Below, piece by piece: positions 18,908 through 28,135 of a DNA stretch of 64,000 nucleotides. Below the pieces are notes generated by a model, which did no database searches, was not told where the DNA came from, and saw only the letters and a list, made by a program, of their open reading frames with translations. Positions within the stretch are counted from its first letter, which is position 1; each line of letters starts with the position of its first letter. The stretch is taken from NCBI RefSeq assembly GCF_019204045.1, contig NZ_JAGSPC010000001.1, forward strand, positions 558,001-622,000, written 5' to 3'. This stretch comes from Erythrobacter crassostreae (lineage in GTDB: Bacteria; Pseudomonadota; Alphaproteobacteria; Sphingomonadales; Sphingomonadaceae). The position numbers and the translations under genes are program-made.

Positions 18908-20221
18908 TCATCGTGGCCAAATCAGGCTGCCGACTGAAGAATCGAAACCGTGGTTTCGATAAACGACCAGCCAAACCAGTCCATACAGCACAATGCTGCC
19001 CGCAAAAAGGGCAGCCGCATTTGCATGGACCGCAGAGGGGATGAGCGCGAACAAAATAGCGAGAGCAATCAGATATGCGATGAGACCTGCAAGACGGCAG
19101 AACATTGCAGAAGTTTCGAGACCCGAAGTGCTCAAAATTGATGTTCCTGCGAGAAAATGAACTACAATTCCCGCCTGAGCAAGAAGCATTAGAAACAGGA
19201 GGAAGAACCCCTCACCTTCGGGGAAAGCGTATAGATAGTCGATTACGACGTAAGCCGGAATTGCGACCAATAGCAGCAAGAACCCCGGGATAGCGCCCAA
19301 CACAAGCGCCTTGCGATTGGTCGCCAAGACAGCCTCGCGGTCATGCTGGGCGAATGCTCGCGAAAAATCACCAATGGTAGTCCAATTGCTGATTGTCGCT
19401 GGCAGTGTCACTAGGTTGGCGATGCGCCTAAGAATATTATAAGCTCCCAACTGAGCTGGAGACAAGAATAGGCCGCCAATTACGATATCAATCTGTGCCC
19501 ACGCAAGACCGAGAACGGCTGACCCCCAAAAAGCACCCTGCCATCGACCGGCACCGCTGCCATCACCGAAATATTGTTGGCGGAAGTGATGAAACGCCAG
19601 AAAGGCAATCACAAAAATCGTGAAAGCCGCCAACAAAATGCAAACGCCAATCAGCACCAGTGTTGCAGGCTGAGCCATAGCTTGAACGACCACAAAAAAT
19701 GCAACGGCGAGCGCCAAGAGCTGTGGGACAGCATCCCGTTGAAACATAGAATAGCCTTGATAGCCAATGGCATAGACAATGCTTGACAGATTGATGTTGA
19801 GATTCATCAAATATGCCAGCCCCAGCAACAGGGCGAAATCCCCTTGCGCGATGCCCCATAGTTCAAGCGAAGCCGATGCTATAGGTATCGATGCAATCGC
19901 AAAGAAACCAGCGCAAATCGCGGCAGGCCATAGAACAACCATGGCAGCGGTATAGCCCAAACCAACCCCATCCTTGCCCCAGCGGTCGGCGATCGACAGT
20001 TCTTTCATCAGGTAGACCGGCATACCGAGAGAAACGAAGCTGCTCGTTACCGCTGCCATTGCCCATATCAGCACAAAACTACCATAGTCCTCTATTCCGA
20101 GGATCAGGGCGAGAAGCAGCATAGCACCAAAGTTGGAGAGAACAGTCACGCCTCGGATAGCATAGATTTGGATGCCATCCCTGAGCACATCAGTCACAGA
20201 TTGGAGGTTCAAGCGTTCCAT
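18908..20221 (-). CDS. Wzx-like flippase (oligosaccharide/lipid II flippase family)
   Basis: About 437 aa from the ATG at 20221; a TTG at 20242 is the only earlier option and neither has a strong Shine-Dalgarno. It has twelve or more hydrophobic segments and the MATE/MVF-like start RGVTVLSNFGAMLLLALILG...YGSFVLIWA, in which the G-x-G-YG-F pattern is typical of Wzx. It should move undecaprenyl-linked repeat units across the inner membrane. It is the first gene of the minus-strand unit with the Wzy-like gene. Confidence 0.87.
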   Translation of the reverse strand: MERLNLQSVTDVLRDGIQIYAIRGVTVLSNFGAMLLLALILGIEDYGSFVLIWAMAAVTSSFVSLGMPVYLMKELSIADRWGKDGVGLGYTAAMVVLWPAAICAGFFAIASIPIASASLELWGIAQGDFALLLGLAYLMNLNINLSSIVYAIGYQGYSMFQRDAVPQLLALAVAFFVVVQAMAQPATLVLIGVCILLAAFTIFVIAFLAFHHFRQQYFGDGSGAGRWQGAFWGSAVLGLAWAQIDIVIGGLFLSPAQLGAYNILRRIANLVTLPATISNWTTIGDFSRAFAQHDREAVLATNRKALVLGAIPGFLLLLVAIPAYVVIDYLYAFPEGEGFFLLFLMLLAQAGIVVHFLAGTSILSTSGLETSAMFCRLAGLIAYLIALAILFALIPSAVHANAAALFAGSIVLYGLVWLVVYRNHGFDSSVGSLIWPR

Positions 20222-20541
20222 ATCAGCAAGATTTTGGTTCAATCGCTATTTCGAGGGAACAGAAGAGCGCTACGAGGAACGTCGATCTTTCGAACGCTTA
20301 GCAGGTCGATACCCGCCCGCAAGGTATCTTTGCAAGTATGAGCCGTCCCCTCAACCATCTCGAGAAGCTAGATTTTAGAAGCCCAGGCAGGATTGCCTTT
20401 TTTCAAAGACGTTATATCGCTACAGCCATGACGGTTCGGGCAGATAGGCGCCGCGTTCCCACCCAATGCTCCGGTCAAGCCCGGGCGCAGGGCTTTCAGA
20501 TCTGGGTAAAGCGCCGCGTCAAAGATAAGCGACCTCATTGA
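20222..20541. other. Divergent intergenic region between flippase and VanZ-family gene
   Basis: These 320 bp should hold promoters for both directions. A plus-strand frame at 20338-20541 is open for 67 codons but gives a basic, composition-driven peptide with no recognisable domain, and I do not call it a gene. No dyad or promoter pair stands out. Confidence 0.55.
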
Positions 20542-20970
20542 TTGAGAATCATTAGTTCTTTCGCGAAATGGGCAGCTCGGCTTACGCTTGTAATTGCCAT
20601 TATCGGTTGTTTGTGGTGGTCGCTTTCGCCGAACCCGCCGCCCTTGCCAGGCGACCCCTCGGATTTTTATGTCCACGTGGCGGCGTTTGCCGGTTTCACG
20701 CTAGTCGCGCGCATCGCTTTGAACAGTCTTTCCCACCACAAACTGTTTCTTGGTTTGGCGATGCTTGGCGGAGCGATCGAGGTTGCTCAGGCATACCCGG
20801 GTTTGCAAAGGCAACCCAGTATGATCGATTGGCTCGCTGACATTATTGGAATCGCGATAATACTGATTCTGATCAAGGGGGCGAGTTATCTGCGGAACTG
20901 GCTTTTCACGTCTCCAAAGACTCTAAATAAACCATCAAGCGCGGATGTGGCAAAAAGCCAGAAACAGTGA
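20542..20970 (+). CDS. VanZ-family membrane protein
   Basis: Protein of 142 aa beginning with TTG. It has four short hydrophobic segments (about 10-28, 44-60, 70-84 and 98-118). The pattern SLSPNPPPLPG...DFYVHVAAFAGFTL, with its H in the second helix, and the QRQPSMIDWLADIIGI end (a D..AN-like DxxAD motif) are typical of VanZ/EpsJ-like proteins. These occur beside polysaccharide loci; their function is unknown. The gene precedes the priming transferase on the same strand. Confidence 0.82.
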   Translation: MRIISSFAKWAARLTLVIAIIGCLWWSLSPNPPPLPGDPSDFYVHVAAFAGFTLVARIALNSLSHHKLFLGLAMLGGAIEVAQAYPGLQRQPSMIDWLADIIGIAIILILIKGASYLRNWLFTSPKTLNKPSSADVAKSQKQ

Positions 20971-21059
20971 CAAATGCGGCGCTTGCACAAAACTCATGTT
21001 ACTTGTAGCCGCATCAGGGTTTGCGGACGCTTCGTCCATTGCTGTTGGGACAAGCAGTC

Positions 21060-22361
21060 ATGTCGAATACTATAGTTTCTACGTCGCCAACGGTAGGCGG
21101 CTCGATGCTATCAAATGAGAGCCTTCAGTTGCTTTTGTATTTGATGGCAGGGTTGGGAAATCCGGCTGTGATCTGGATTGTGATCCGTGGTCAGTCAGAA
21201 AGCGCTCCGTTATTCATTAACACGATCATTGCCCTAGCAATTGCGATCATAGTCGCTTGGCGCGCGCTGACCCGTCTCCGCGAATACGCCAAAGCGAGGC
21301 AGCTTTCGTACGTGTTTCCAATTAACATGCTTGCATTTGGCGGCGTACTTGCCGCGATTGCGGTGTTACGCTCTTCGTATTCAGTTTCGCTTTTCGTATC
21401 GGGAGCGATGGGAGCGATTATTGTCAGTTACATGCTGACTGTTTACAATCGCCGCTTGCGCCGCCCTCATTATATCGTCGGCGGCGGAAGATCAGCGGAA
21501 ATCCGGGTCGAGGGTCAATTTGCGCCTGCACCAGATCTCGTGGAGCTCGAAAGTCTGGTCGAGGCAGGGCGTCTCAATGGCGCACTTGTAGCTGATCTGC
21601 ATCACGATCACCCCAATGAGTGGGAAAGGCTGTTTGCCAAGGCTGCACTCGCCGGTGTGCCAGTCTACCACTACCGCCAGGTGGCCGAAATGCAGAGCGG
21701 TCAGGTGAAGATCACCCACCTTGCCGAAAACGACCTCGGCTCGCTCATCCCGAATGTCCCCTACATGGCAACGAAGCGCGCGATCGACGTGATCGGATCG
21801 CTCTTACTGCTGCCGTTTCTGTTGGTCGCATTTGTCATTATCGCGGCATTGATACGGCTCGATTCCGCTGGCAATCCAATCTTCCTACAAGAGCGCGTCG
21901 GCTTTCGCGGGCGCACTTTCAAAATGATCAAGTTCCGCACAATGCGACCGCGCGGTCCGATTGAAGATGAAACCGCTCAACGCAATGATGCAATGACAAA
22001 ATCCGATGATGATCGCATTACGCGACTTGGGCATTTCCTGCGTAAGACCCGCATCGACGAACTGCCTCAAGTCTTCAATATTCTCCGCGGTGAAATGAGC
22101 TGGATCGGCCCGCGCCCTGAAGCAAAATCGCTTTCAACGTGGTACGAATCCGAGCTGCCCTTTTATTCGTACCGCCATATCGTTCGGCCAGGTGTGACCG
22201 GGTGGGCGCAGGTAACACAGGGCCACGTAACTGACGTATCCGATGTGAACTCGAAACTTCGGTTTGATTTCTATTACGTCAAGAACATCTCGCTCTGGCT
22301 CGATTTCCTAATCGTTTTGAAGACATTCCGCGTCATACTGACTGGCACCGGCGCGAAATGA
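21060..22361 (+). CDS. Undecaprenyl-phosphate sugar phosphotransferase (priming PGT, WbaP/WcaJ type)
   Basis: About 433 aa from the ATG at 21060; a TTG at 21021 would extend it by 13 residues. Four N-terminal hydrophobic segments (about 15-135) are followed by a degenerate nucleotide-binding-like domain. The catalytic bacterial sugar-transferase domain begins at ATKRAID (about 237) with one membrane hairpin (LLLLPFLLVAFVIIAAL), then QERVGFRGRTFKMIKFRTM, RIDELPQ near 330 and GVTGWAQV. It transfers a sugar-1-phosphate to undecaprenyl phosphate and starts repeat-unit synthesis. Confidence 0.92.
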   Translation: MSNTIVSTSPTVGGSMLSNESLQLLLYLMAGLGNPAVIWIVIRGQSESAPLFINTIIALAIAIIVAWRALTRLREYAKARQLSYVFPINMLAFGGVLAAIAVLRSSYSVSLFVSGAMGAIIVSYMLTVYNRRLRRPHYIVGGGRSAEIRVEGQFAPAPDLVELESLVEAGRLNGALVADLHHDHPNEWERLFAKAALAGVPVYHYRQVAEMQSGQVKITHLAENDLGSLIPNVPYMATKRAIDVIGSLLLLPFLLVAFVIIAALIRLDSAGNPIFLQERVGFRGRTFKMIKFRTMRPRGPIEDETAQRNDAMTKSDDDRITRLGHFLRKTRIDELPQVFNILRGEMSWIGPRPEAKSLSTWYESELPFYSYRHIVRPGVTGWAQVTQGHVTDVSDVNSKLRFDFYYVKNISLWLDFLIVLKTFRVILTGTGAK

Positions 22362-22396
22362 CACGTATCCGCTAAGCCAGAAACGAGACCCAATCC

Positions 22397-23410
22397 TTGC
22401 GCACTGTACTTATCACCGGAACCGCCGGATTTATCGGCTTCCACCTTGCAAAGCTGCTTTTGGCAGAGGGTTTCCGCGTGGTCGGCTTCGACGGGCTGAC
22501 CGACTATTACGATGTCCGCTTGAAAGAGCGCAGGCATCAGATGCTGATGCAGAACCAGCATTTCAAAGCCAAAGTCGGCATGCTCGAAGATTTCGATACA
22601 TTGCGCGAATTGATGATGGCGGAAAAGCCGGATGTGATCGTCCACCTCGCTGCACAAGCAGGCGTGCGGTACAGTCTTGAGAATCCGCGTGCCTATATGG
22701 ATGCCAACGTCACCGGCACATTCAACGTGATGGAATGCGCGCGCGAACTGGGCGTCGATCATTTGCTGATGGCATCAACGAGTTCAGTCTATGGCGCGAA
22801 CGAGGAAATGCCGTTTAACGAGCGCGAGAAATGCGACACACAGCTCACGCTTTACGCCGCTACCAAAAAAGCCAATGAAGCGATGGCGCATTCCTACGCC
22901 CACCTTTGGAATTTGCCGACCACCATGTTCCGGTTCTTTACCGTCTATGGCCCGTGGGGCCGGCCAGACATGGCGCTGTTCAAATTTACCAAGGGCATCT
23001 TGGATGGCACCCCGATCGACATTTACAACAATGGCGAAATGTTCCGCGACTTTACCTATATAACCGATCTGGTGCGCGGCATCCGCCTATTGATTGATGC
23101 AGTTCCTGTCCGGCCAGACAGCGCAGACGACATTGATGATTTTGATAGCCTTTCCCCGGTCGCCCCGTGGCGGATCGTCAATATCGGGAACAGCGAGAAA
23201 GTCCGCTTGATGGACTATATCAGCGCAATCGAAGCCGAATGCGGGCAAGAAGCGATCAAAAACTTCATGCCGATGCAGAAAGGCGACGTTCCTGCGACAT
23301 GGGCCGATGCAACCCTGCTGCACGAGCTCACGGGATACAGGCCCGAAACGGGCGTGCAGGAAGGCATTCGCCAATTTGTGGCTTGGTACCGCGACTATTA
23401 TTCTAAATAG
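22397..23410 (+). CDS. NAD-dependent epimerase, UDP-glucuronate 4-epimerase-like
   Basis: Protein of 337 aa beginning with TTG, immediately giving RTVLITGTAGFIGFHLAKLL. This extended SDR has the Tyr153/Lys157 pair in YAATK and the STSSVYG serine/threonine site at 128-134. AAQAGVRYSLENPRAYMDANV is the segment characteristic of UDP-glucuronate 4-epimerases (CapI/LspL), as is FRFFTVYGPWGRPDMALF. With ugd in the same locus, conversion of UDP-GlcA to UDP-GalA is likely. It follows the priming transferase by 35 nt. Confidence 0.92.
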   Translation: MRTVLITGTAGFIGFHLAKLLLAEGFRVVGFDGLTDYYDVRLKERRHQMLMQNQHFKAKVGMLEDFDTLRELMMAEKPDVIVHLAAQAGVRYSLENPRAYMDANVTGTFNVMECARELGVDHLLMASTSSVYGANEEMPFNEREKCDTQLTLYAATKKANEAMAHSYAHLWNLPTTMFRFFTVYGPWGRPDMALFKFTKGILDGTPIDIYNNGEMFRDFTYITDLVRGIRLLIDAVPVRPDSADDIDDFDSLSPVAPWRIVNIGNSEKVRLMDYISAIEAECGQEAIKNFMPMQKGDVPATWADATLLHELTGYRPETGVQEGIRQFVAWYRDYYSK

Positions 23411-23432
23411 GGCTGCGTAAGCTTCGTGCGGT

Positions 23433-24020
23433 TTAGCCCTCTGGCCCTTCAGCCTTTGGACCGATCACGGGTGCATCCTCTTCACCCGGCAGCGGCTGAT
23501 TGCGCTCTCGCTCCAGCCGCTCAAGATATTCGCGTTCAATCTGTTCAACACGGCCCTGCTCGGCAGCGGCATCTTCATCGATGGTCGAAAGGCGCTCCTG
23601 CCGCGCTTGCTCAATGAGCTGCCCAAAACGGACTGTTTCCGCCTCGCTTTTCTCAGCATAAGCGGCATCGATAAACTGCTGCGTGCAGCCGGTGAAACCG
23701 CCCGCACCGGCAGGAGAGCAACTCATCGCGCCAGATTGGGTAATGTACCGAAGCGTTTCAACTTCGCCGCGTCGCGCAGTATTCTGCGGGGAATCGCTCT
23801 GACGCAGATTTGAGGGAATACGATAGCGTTCAGCCTCAACGAGGATTTCACAAACGACAATTTCATTCTCGCCTGCTTCGGGGCATTCATCTTCGTCATA
23901 GGCGATGACCATGTTGACCTTGTCACCGGCCTTGTCCTGCGCGGCCGCCGGTGTAGCGGCAATGGCAGCTGCGCTGGCAATTCCGATGGCAGTGGCGGCA
24001 GATTTGAACAGTTTGGTCAT
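23433..24020 (-). CDS. Secreted hypothetical protein with charged C-terminal coil
   Basis: Protein of 195 aa with a clear Sec signal peptide (AAAIAATPAAAQ, cleavage near residue 28). The mature part has a short Cys-containing segment DEDECPEAGENEIVVCEI that resembles a sequence common in small Sphingomonadales periplasmic proteins. Further Cys residues follow at SCSPAGAGGFTGC, and then a Glu/Arg-rich helix (about 130-180). I do not recognise a function. It lies between two plus-strand sugar-nucleotide genes but on the opposite strand, so it may not belong to the polysaccharide pathway. Confidence 0.75.
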   Translation of the reverse strand: MTKLFKSAATAIGIASAAAIAATPAAAQDKAGDKVNMVIAYDEDECPEAGENEIVVCEILVEAERYRIPSNLRQSDSPQNTARRGEVETLRYITQSGAMSCSPAGAGGFTGCTQQFIDAAYAEKSEAETVRFGQLIEQARQERLSTIDEDAAAEQGRVEQIEREYLERLERERNQPLPGEEDAPVIGPKAEGPEG

Positions 24021-24212
24021 CGACAGAATCCTCGGATTTCAGGAGCGCAGCACGCATTCACGTACTCTAACATAATCGCTCTCGTAGTCCCATTCCGCTG
24101 AATTGCCCATGAATTGCTGCGGGCGTCTGTTTACGATGGGAGGCGTTGTAAATCGTCGGCAAATTCGGCGTGGTTAGCAATATGTTGAGCATATTGAGCC
24201 AATGGGCCTGGT

Positions 24213-25556
24213 ATGAATGCTCCATTCCAACCTTCCGTCGGTGCAATTGACGCGCCTGATGCCCAGCAGCGAGAGCGGATCGTGGTGGTCGGCCTTGGCT
24301 ATGTTGGCCTGCCGGTCGCGGTCGCGTTGGCCGAACGGCTTGGCCCAAACGGGACAGATGTTGTCGGTTTCGACATTTCGAAGCACCGGATCGAAACCCT
24401 GCGCGCTGGCAGCGACTTCACGCGGGAAATTGACAACAGCAGACTTGCTGCGTGCGGTCTCGACGTCACGGACAACCCGGAGGTTCTTGCCGGGGCAACC
24501 GCCGTTATCGTCACGGTGCCGACGCCAATCACCAAAGAGCGCCGCCCTGACCTTACGCCGCTGAAAAAGGCATGCGAAACAATCGGGCCGCGACTGCAAA
24601 AAGGCGCATTGGTGGTTTTCGAATCCACCGTCTTTCCCGGAGCAACCGAAGAGTATTGCGGGCCTTTGCTCGAGCAGCATTCCGGCCTGGCCCAGGGGCG
24701 GGATTTCACGCTCGGCTATAGCCCGGAGCGGATTAATCCGGGCGATACCGTTCACCGGCTTGAAACCATCACCAAAATCATTGCCGCTGAGAATGATGAC
24801 GCGCTGGCGCGAATGCGGGCCATCTACGGCGCAATTGTCGATGTTGGCTTGCATGAAGCCCCCAGCATCAAAGTGGCCGAGGCTGCAAAGGTAATCGAGA
24901 ACACGCAGCGAGATCTGAACATCGCTCTTATGAACGAGATCGCGTTGATTTTTGACCGGATGGATATCAGTACCAGTGACGTCTTGGCGGCAGCAGGTAC
25001 CAAATGGAATTTCCTGCCCTTTACGCCCGGCCTCGTCGGCGGGCACTGTATCGGTGTTGACCCATACTACCTGACGGCGGCGGCGGAACGGCTCGACTAC
25101 CGGCCAGAAGTTATCCTTGCCGGGCGCCGGATTAACGATTCCATGGGTGAAGCAGTGGCGCAGAAGACTGTGAAACTGCTCGCTTCCCAAGGCGTCGCGT
25201 TTGGCAAAGCGCGAGTTGGCGTGTTGGGTTTGACGTTCAAGGAAGATGTACCGGACATTCGCAATTCCAAGGTACCCGATGTAGTCGCCGAGCTGCGCGA
25301 ATATGGTGTGAAGCCGATGGTGGCTGACCCCCTGGCATCGTCTGAAGAGACACAGCACGAATACGGGATCAAACTAACCCCGTGCAACGATTTGACCAAG
25401 CTGGACGCGCTGATCCTGGCGGTGAATCACGCTGAGTATGTCGCTGATCAACCCGCGTTGATCGCGCGGATCAAACCGGGCGGCGTTCTGGTGGACGTGA
25501 AATCCGCGCTAAACCGCGAAGGTGTACCGAATGGTGTGACGTACTGGAGTTTGTGA
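24213..25556 (+). CDS. UDP-N-acetylhexosamine 6-dehydrogenase (TviB/WbpA/WbpO family)
   Basis: Protein of 447 aa. The NAD motif GLGYVGLP is at 27-34 and the active-site cysteine is Cys279 in GLVGGHCIGVDPYYLT, the form seen in enzymes acting on UDP-GlcNAc or UDP-GalNAc rather than UDP-glucose (compare Ugd here, GGSCFPKD). The C-terminal GLTFKEDVPDIRNSKV block is also diagnostic. The product would be a UDP-N-acetylhexosaminuronate for the polysaccharide. It ends the locus and converges on coq7 across a hairpin repeat. Confidence 0.93.
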   Translation: MNAPFQPSVGAIDAPDAQQRERIVVVGLGYVGLPVAVALAERLGPNGTDVVGFDISKHRIETLRAGSDFTREIDNSRLAACGLDVTDNPEVLAGATAVIVTVPTPITKERRPDLTPLKKACETIGPRLQKGALVVFESTVFPGATEEYCGPLLEQHSGLAQGRDFTLGYSPERINPGDTVHRLETITKIIAAENDDALARMRAIYGAIVDVGLHEAPSIKVAEAAKVIENTQRDLNIALMNEIALIFDRMDISTSDVLAAAGTKWNFLPFTPGLVGGHCIGVDPYYLTAAAERLDYRPEVILAGRRINDSMGEAVAQKTVKLLASQGVAFGKARVGVLGLTFKEDVPDIRNSKVPDVVAELREYGVKPMVADPLASSEETQHEYGIKLTPCNDLTKLDALILAVNHAEYVADQPALIARIKPGGVLVDVKSALNREGVPNGVTYWSL

Positions 25557-25616
25557 TTTTTCCGCACTCCATCCGGGTGCGATATACTCGCTCATGCGGC
25601 CCAAAGGCCCCGTCGC

Positions 25617-25653
25617 TGCGGGCGGGCGATCGCCCTTGCGGTGCTTCGCACCG
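25617..25653 (+). repeat. Double-hairpin intergenic repeat, copy A
   Basis: A 37-nt element formed by a GGGCG/CGCCC stem followed by a CGGTGC-TTC-GCACCG stem-loop. It matches the element at 29876-29912 with four differences, two of which are compensatory in the second stem. It lies between the convergent dehydrogenase and coq7 genes and may also stop transcription. Confidence 0.75.
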
Positions 25654-25658
25654 ACCTT

Positions 25659-26180
25659 TTAAACTCTCTCGCTAACTTTGATCGCGATTTTGCAGCCCAA
25701 ACGAATTGCGCCTGACAGCAGCGGATAAGCCGGAGCCTGCTCTGCGCCATTTGCTAGGGCCGCATCGCGGTGCTCGAGTTCTTCCTCGCGGAAGGTTTCG
25801 ATCATCTCGGCCAATTCCGGCTCGGAATCGGTTTCAGCCAGCCGCTCAAGCTGCTCCGAATAATGCTTGTCGATCTCTGTTTCGACCGCAGCCGTACAGG
25901 CCATCGCCGCTTTGGGTCCGAGCAATGCAGTGCCCGCACCAAGAGCATAGCCAGCAGCCGACCAAAATGGGTGGAGCGCCGTCGGGCGCACGCCGCGTTC
26001 CGCCATCAGCGCATCAAATTTCGCGCGGTGAACCTCTTCCTGCTCGGCCATATGGCGAATTTCTGCGGAATGCGGTCCGCGATCACCCATAACTGCCAAT
26101 TGGCCTTCGTAGATGCGCGTTGCGCCAAATTCGCCAGCCTGATCGACACGGATCATGCGGTGGAGTTCATCTCTGTTCAT
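25659..26180 (-). CDS. coq7: Demethoxyubiquinone hydroxylase Coq7
   Basis: Protein of 173 aa, a ferritin-like diiron monooxygenase acting on ubiquinone biosynthesis (5-demethoxyubiquinol hydroxylation) at the membrane. The iron ligands are visible: Glu17 in AGEFGA, E48-x-x-H51 in EQEEVH, Glu in VETEIDKHY near 100-102, and E134-x-x-H137 in EEELEH. The length matches the short alphaproteobacterial/mitochondrial form. It overlaps dsbB by 4 nt and ends the minus-strand run. Confidence 0.95.
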   Translation of the reverse strand: MNRDELHRMIRVDQAGEFGATRIYEGQLAVMGDRGPHSAEIRHMAEQEEVHRAKFDALMAERGVRPTALHPFWSAAGYALGAGTALLGPKAAMACTAAVETEIDKHYSEQLERLAETDSEPELAEMIETFREEELEHRDAALANGAEQAPAYPLLSGAIRLGCKIAIKVSERV

Positions 26181-26647
26181 AGTGCCTTCTCTTTGCCTGT
26201 GGCTCTAACGCTTAACGCCAAGATGGCGATCCCGCCCAGTGTTGAGAAGAGGAAATTCCATCCAGCGAGCGAAATTCCGAACAGGCTCCACGGGGCAACA
26301 TCGCAGCGGACAATGGGCGCAGCCGCAGGGTTCATCACATCAACAGCGCTGCCCAAGGTTGCGCAACCTGTGATCCCTTCCCACCAGCCATATTCAACGC
26401 CGGCATGAAATCCGCCGATAAGGCCCGAAGTCAGAATCGCGAGGCCAGCCAAAGCCGTCCAAACCTGTGCCGGTTTTTGGAACAGCGCGAAAACACCCGC
26501 GCCCAATGCAGCAAAATGAGGCCAGCGTTGCCACCAGCACATTTCGCACGGGAACAATCCGAAGCCATATTCGGAGATATACGCCCCGCCCAGCAATCCG
26601 GCGGAGATCGCAATTGCGAGAAATTGAGCCTGCTTCACACCTGTCAT
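26177..26647 (-). CDS. dsbB: Disulfide bond formation protein DsbB
   Basis: Protein of 156 aa with four hydrophobic segments. The first cysteine pair is C34-x-x-C37 in LFPCEMCWWQRWPH, and the second periplasmic pair is Cys95 and Cys115. It should reoxidise a DsbA-type thiol oxidase and pass electrons to quinone, which fits its translational coupling (4-nt overlap) with the ubiquinone gene coq7. No dsbA gene is in the window. Confidence 0.94.
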   Translation of the reverse strand: MTGVKQAQFLAIAISAGLLGGAYISEYGFGLFPCEMCWWQRWPHFAALGAGVFALFQKPAQVWTALAGLAILTSGLIGGFHAGVEYGWWEGITGCATLGSAVDVMNPAAAPIVRCDVAPWSLFGISLAGWNFLFSTLGGIAILALSVRATGKEKAL

Positions 26648-26666
26648 GACAGGCTATCTAGGCCGC

Positions 26667-28004
26667 TTACTTGACCAGCGCTACCGAACTCTTAGTCGTC
26701 CGGCGCAAGGTTTCGAGAGCATAGTGAAGCTGGAAATCCTCGATACCGGCCTCTTCGAGCTGCTCGGAAGTGAGTTTGAAGCGCGGATCATCGATCTGGT
26801 CGAGCTCCATTTCCTCATCCTTCACGCCGAGTTCATTGATCAGGTGCCCGCGAAGGTCGCTTTCACGCGTCAGGTATTTCTGGCGCAGAGCAAGATCGGG
26901 ATCGCTGATCTGCGGTACAGTGATATCGGGTTTGATCCCGCCTTCCTGCACTGAATGTCCTTTTGGCGTGAAATAACGCGCCGTTGTCAGTTTCAGCGCG
27001 GCATCGCGGCCCAATGGCAAGAGCGACTGCACAGACCCTTTGCCGAAACTGCGCTCACCCATCACGAGCGCGCGGCGGTGATCTTGCAGCGCGCCCGCAA
27101 CGATTTCAGAAGCAGAGGCAGAGCCAGCATCGATCAGCACGATAACTGGTACGTCTTCCGCCATATCGCCGCGGAAAACGGTCTCGGCATCATACAACAG
27201 CGTTTCACCGCGTGCCCGGCCCCGCTGCGACACAATCCGGCCTTCATCAAGGAACAGATCCGACAATGCGACCGCTTCATCCAGCGAACCGCCCGGATTG
27301 GAGCGCAAATCGAGGACCAGTCCGCCAACGCGGCCCGTCGCCTCTTCCTGAATCTTGGTCCATGCGCGGAATACATCTGCACCGACATCGGCAGAGAATT
27401 CATTGACCGTAATGAGGCCGATGTTGCCCGAAGACAGCTCGAAAGTGACCGGCTCAAGCTCGATCACGCCGCGTGTCACGGTTAGCTCAAGCGGCACTTC
27501 GCGGCCTGGGCGGAAAATGGTCAGGTCGATCGACGTACCCGCTTTACCTCGCATCTGGGCGACAGCATCGTCCAGATCGCCGCCGACGATGAGTTCACCA
27601 TTGAGGTGCGTGATGAAATCACCCGCTTTGATACCTTCTTTGTCGGCAGGGCTGCCTTTGAACGGTGAAATTACTTTCACCGCGCCGTCTTCCATCACGA
27701 CGGACAGACCGAGACCCGAATAATTGCCGTCGATCATGGTGTTGAGACGTTGCAACGCGCTGCCATCGAGATAGCCAGAATGCGGATCGAGCGCCGTGAG
27801 CATCCCGTCGATCATGCCGCGCGTCAGCACTTCATCATCGACCGGCTCGACATAGCTCGCCTTGATACGTTGATAGACCGCGAAGACTTTCGCAAATTCT
27901 GGATCACCGCGCGCGTCGCCTTGGGCGACTACGGTGGTGGTGGTTGCCAATACGGCGCCAGCGGCGACGAGGGCGGTGTTGCGCAGCAATGCAGCGATCT
28001 TCAT
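26667..28004 (-). CDS. ctpA: C-terminal processing peptidase, S41 family (CtpA-like)
   Basis: About 445 aa from the ATG at 28004; a GTG at 28013 sits too close to the AAGGAG motif. The N-terminal signal peptide is followed by a PDZ domain (about 92-178, GLGLSVVMEDG) and an S41 domain. The catalytic serine is in GSASASEIVAGAL (about Ser299) and the lysine in GERSFGKGSVQ (about Lys322). It is a periplasmic protease. The position directly after an EnvC-like gene is a widespread arrangement and suggests a link to peptidoglycan hydrolase control. Confidence 0.93.
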   Translation of the reverse strand: MKIAALLRNTALVAAGAVLATTTTVVAQGDARGDPEFAKVFAVYQRIKASYVEPVDDEVLTRGMIDGMLTALDPHSGYLDGSALQRLNTMIDGNYSGLGLSVVMEDGAVKVISPFKGSPADKEGIKAGDFITHLNGELIVGGDLDDAVAQMRGKAGTSIDLTIFRPGREVPLELTVTRGVIELEPVTFELSSGNIGLITVNEFSADVGADVFRAWTKIQEEATGRVGGLVLDLRSNPGGSLDEAVALSDLFLDEGRIVSQRGRARGETLLYDAETVFRGDMAEDVPVIVLIDAGSASASEIVAGALQDHRRALVMGERSFGKGSVQSLLPLGRDAALKLTTARYFTPKGHSVQEGGIKPDITVPQISDPDLALRQKYLTRESDLRGHLINELGVKDEEMELDQIDDPRFKLTSEQLEEAGIEDFQLHYALETLRRTTKSSVALVK

Positions 28005-28135
28005 GTGATTCACGGCTCCTTCTCAGGGCGATAGGTATAGGAAGCGCAATCTGAACGCCAGATAACTATGCGATGCGGATAAACCCGTCCCGCGTCGGGG
28101 CAAGCGGGCCTCTACGAATGAACGACAGAAGCCGG

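Noticed and set aside
13158-20221. Glycosyltransferase/flippase/polymerase part considered as a recently transferred island
   Set aside because: No integrase, transposase, tRNA edge or direct repeats were seen, and base composition could not be measured reliably by eye.
20338-20541. Possible small gene of 67 codons before the VanZ-family gene
   Set aside because: No convincing ribosome binding site, no domain, and a basic composition expected of non-coding G+C-rich DNA.
20535-20552. Sequence resembling part of a Fur box
   Set aside because: Only a partial match to one half-site, at the start of a VanZ-family gene with no iron link.
24174-25358. 394-codon open frame on the minus strand
   Set aside because: Antisense to the UDP-HexNAc dehydrogenase gene, which has all catalytic motifs; treated as a shadow.
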